From contig JBBAEA010000153.1 in assembly GCA_041656175.1 (NCBI GenBank), forward strand, positions 1-7,724: 7,724 nucleotides of DNA, given 5' to 3'. The position numbers and the translations under genes were made by a program. Source of the stretch: JBBAEA01 sp041656175 (GTDB taxonomy: Bacteria; Myxococcota_A; Bradymonadia; UBA4248). Positions 6,811 through 7,724 of this stretch are shown piece after piece; the first letter of the stretch is position 1, and each line of letters begins with the position of its first letter. The notes under the pieces were generated by a model that was given only the letters and a program-made list of their open reading frames with translations, was not told the DNA's origin and ran no database searches.

Positions 6811-6853
6811 ATGATAAAGCAAAAAGTAGGTATAGCATTAAATATTTTCTCAC
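6794..6853 (-). pseudogene. Severed signal-peptide start of the Cys-rich gene
   Basis: GTG 6853 has GAGGG about 7 bases upstream. It reads (M)RKYL then MLYLLFALSLALNV and stops at TAG (6794-6796). Charged residues followed by a long hydrophobic core are typical of a signal peptide. ATG 6838 in the same frame is an alternative start. With a single copy of the 14-bp unit the frame would continue as ...LNVAC-DNSDSREKCHND into the Cys-rich protein. The NVAC junction only loosely resembles a lipobox, so either a lipoprotein or a signal peptidase I product is possible. Confidence 0.75.
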
Positions 6854-6875
6854 AGTAATCCCTCGTAATGTCTCA

Positions 6876-7250
6876 AACTATCAGCAAGCATAAGACAAAA
6901 TTCCTGTGCGCACAAAGCCCGAGTTAAAACGACAGAGCTTTAACTGAGGCGAAATTTGCTTTAGCAAGATGCAGTTCACATAAATTTCAGAAAAACAATC
7001 CCCAAAAAAGAAGAATGCTTCCTCCTCTAGGGGATCAGTGAATTTAATCCTCTTAAACGCGTATTGTCAAGATAAAATTGCGAAATACAGCAAAAGACCG
7101 CGGAAAAACGAATTTTATTCAGCAGCGCAAGTTCAAAGCATGACGTTTAGTTTAGCAAGCATGCGCAGAAATTGCCTGCAACGACTACACGACGCCATGC
7201 TCGCATGCGCTTAAGAAGGCTTTGAGTGATTGGGACGAGCGGTTAACGCC
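6876..7250. other. Gene-free region upstream of the Cys-rich gene
   Basis: No credible coding frame is visible on either strand. It must hold the promoter of the Cys-rich gene if that gene is expressed from here, but I find no convincing -35/-10 pair on the minus strand. GCATGCGC occurs at about 7159 and again at 7203, which is palindromic and probably minor. Confidence 0.5.
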
Positions 7251-7291
7251 CACTAAGGGCTATCGCCCTTAGTGACCTGTTTTGTGTGTAG
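7251..7291 (+). repeat. Hairpin plus TTTTGTGTGTAG, copy 2
   Basis: CACTAAGGGC (7251-7260) pairs perfectly with GCCCTTAGTG (7265-7274) around TATC. Five bases on comes TTTTGTGTGTAG (7280-7291). Compared with the copy at 3002-3042, the inner stem and loop are identical, and three outer base pairs differ with pairing kept. It ends 13 bases from the right inverted repeat, and no + strand gene ends here. Confidence 0.6.
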
Positions 7292-7304
7292 ACTCTTAAT
7301 TTTA

Positions 7305-7467
7305 GAGACCTTTGCACGGCTAGAATTTGTGAATTTAATTTTACAAATCCGATACAGTTTTAAACAAAATGAGACATTTTGTAGAGAAGCACAAGTTAAG
7401 AATGCTAATTAAATAAGGCAGATGGAAGACAAAATGACATTTTATTCGAAAATTGCTTAAAAGAGTG
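7305..7467 (-). repeat. Long inverted repeat, right copy
   Basis: Reverse complement of the left copy at 24-186, ungapped over 163 bases with about 16 mismatches. The inner boundary is GAGACC (7305-7310). Both internal dyads are present: ACAAAATG-AGA-CATTTTGT (7364-7382) and AAATGACATTTT (7432-7443). Together the copies flank about 7.1 kb. Confidence 0.85.
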
Positions 7468-7724
7468 CTTTCTTTGGGGAAGGGGAGTACGGGGCAGGGC
7501 AACCGCAAAGTCGTACATTTGGCAGTTTCTAAGTTTTTACTTTTGTGGGGGAAGTATCCCCCTACGCCGCAACCCCGCGCTGTGCGCGGGTTTGCGTCTA
7601 CCCCCTTGTAAGTAATCCATTGCTATGTTTAGCTAGCATAGCACGAAGTGCGGTGAGCGTTTCTACCCCCTTGGGCTAAAAGCCTGTCATGGAGATCACC
7701 CCCCGCACTTCAACCTTATGCCGA
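7468..7724. other. Gene-free, hairpin-dense right end
   Basis: No ORF is credible here. Structures seen: GGGGG (7547-7551) with CCCCC (7558-7562); a 13-bp stem with one mismatch at 7568-7596, its core being CCCGCGC-TGT-GCGCGGG; GCTATG (7622-7627) with CATAGC (7637-7642); GGCT-AAA-AGCC (7674-7684); and GAAGTGC plus GGTGA (7645-7656) with TCACC plus GCACTTC (7696-7711, four extra C bulged). CTACCCCCTTG occurs twice (7598-7608 and 7663-7673). This may be a dispersed repeat cluster or a structured RNA; I recognise neither. Confidence 0.5.

Noticed and set aside
7468..7724. tRNA, tmRNA or integron attC site in the hairpin-rich right end
   Set aside because: No cloverleaf with acceptor stem and T-loop sequence, no tmRNA signature and no attC core sites could be found by eye.

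Overview
The window (7,724 bases) holds one housekeeping gene and a set of exported-protein genes, framed by a pair of long inverted repeats. From left to right: an inverted repeat (24-186), an AT-rich and structured leader region, ftsZ (+), a secreted protein of unknown function (+), a zone of hairpins where transcription converges, a trypsin-fold serine protease with Asp/Cys repeats and a membrane sorting tail (-), a very cysteine-rich secreted repeat protein (-), about 430 bases without a gene, the second inverted repeat (7305-7467), and a final gene-free stretch full of hairpins.

The organism is probably a delta-type proteobacterium in the broad sense (Myxococcota, Bradymonadota or a relative), of moderate to low GC. 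This is inference. It rests on the general style of FtsZ, on the NNIDDDGDTLVDC-type repeats seen in surface proteins of those groups, and on a C-terminal Cys + hydrophobic helix + Arg/Lys tail that resembles MYXO-CTERM sorting signals. No rRNA, tRNA or lineage-specific marker is present to settle it.

The most striking observation is at the 5' end of the Cys-rich gene. A perfect 14-bp tandem duplication (6783-6810) lies inside the signal-peptide coding sequence. With one copy, a GTG start (6853) with a good Shine-Dalgarno reads through a hydrophobic signal peptide (MLYLLFALSLALNVAC) into the Cys-repeat frame. With the two copies present, that frame ends at a TAG in the second copy. The gene is therefore either recently broken or carries an ON/OFF switch by slipped-strand or recombinational loss of one 14-bp unit.

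The second striking feature is the pair of ungapped 163-bp inverted repeats (about 16 mismatches by hand count) enclosing 7.1 kb that includes ftsZ. Further structure: a two-copy hairpin element with compensatory stem changes (3002-3042 and 7251-7291), a possible three-way-junction leader ahead of ftsZ, and dense hairpins at the right end.

Functionally, ftsZ acts alone here, with no ftsA or other division gene beside it and its own likely terminator. The two minus-strand genes both encode Cys-rich exported proteins and may belong to one surface or secreted function, but no direct link is visible.
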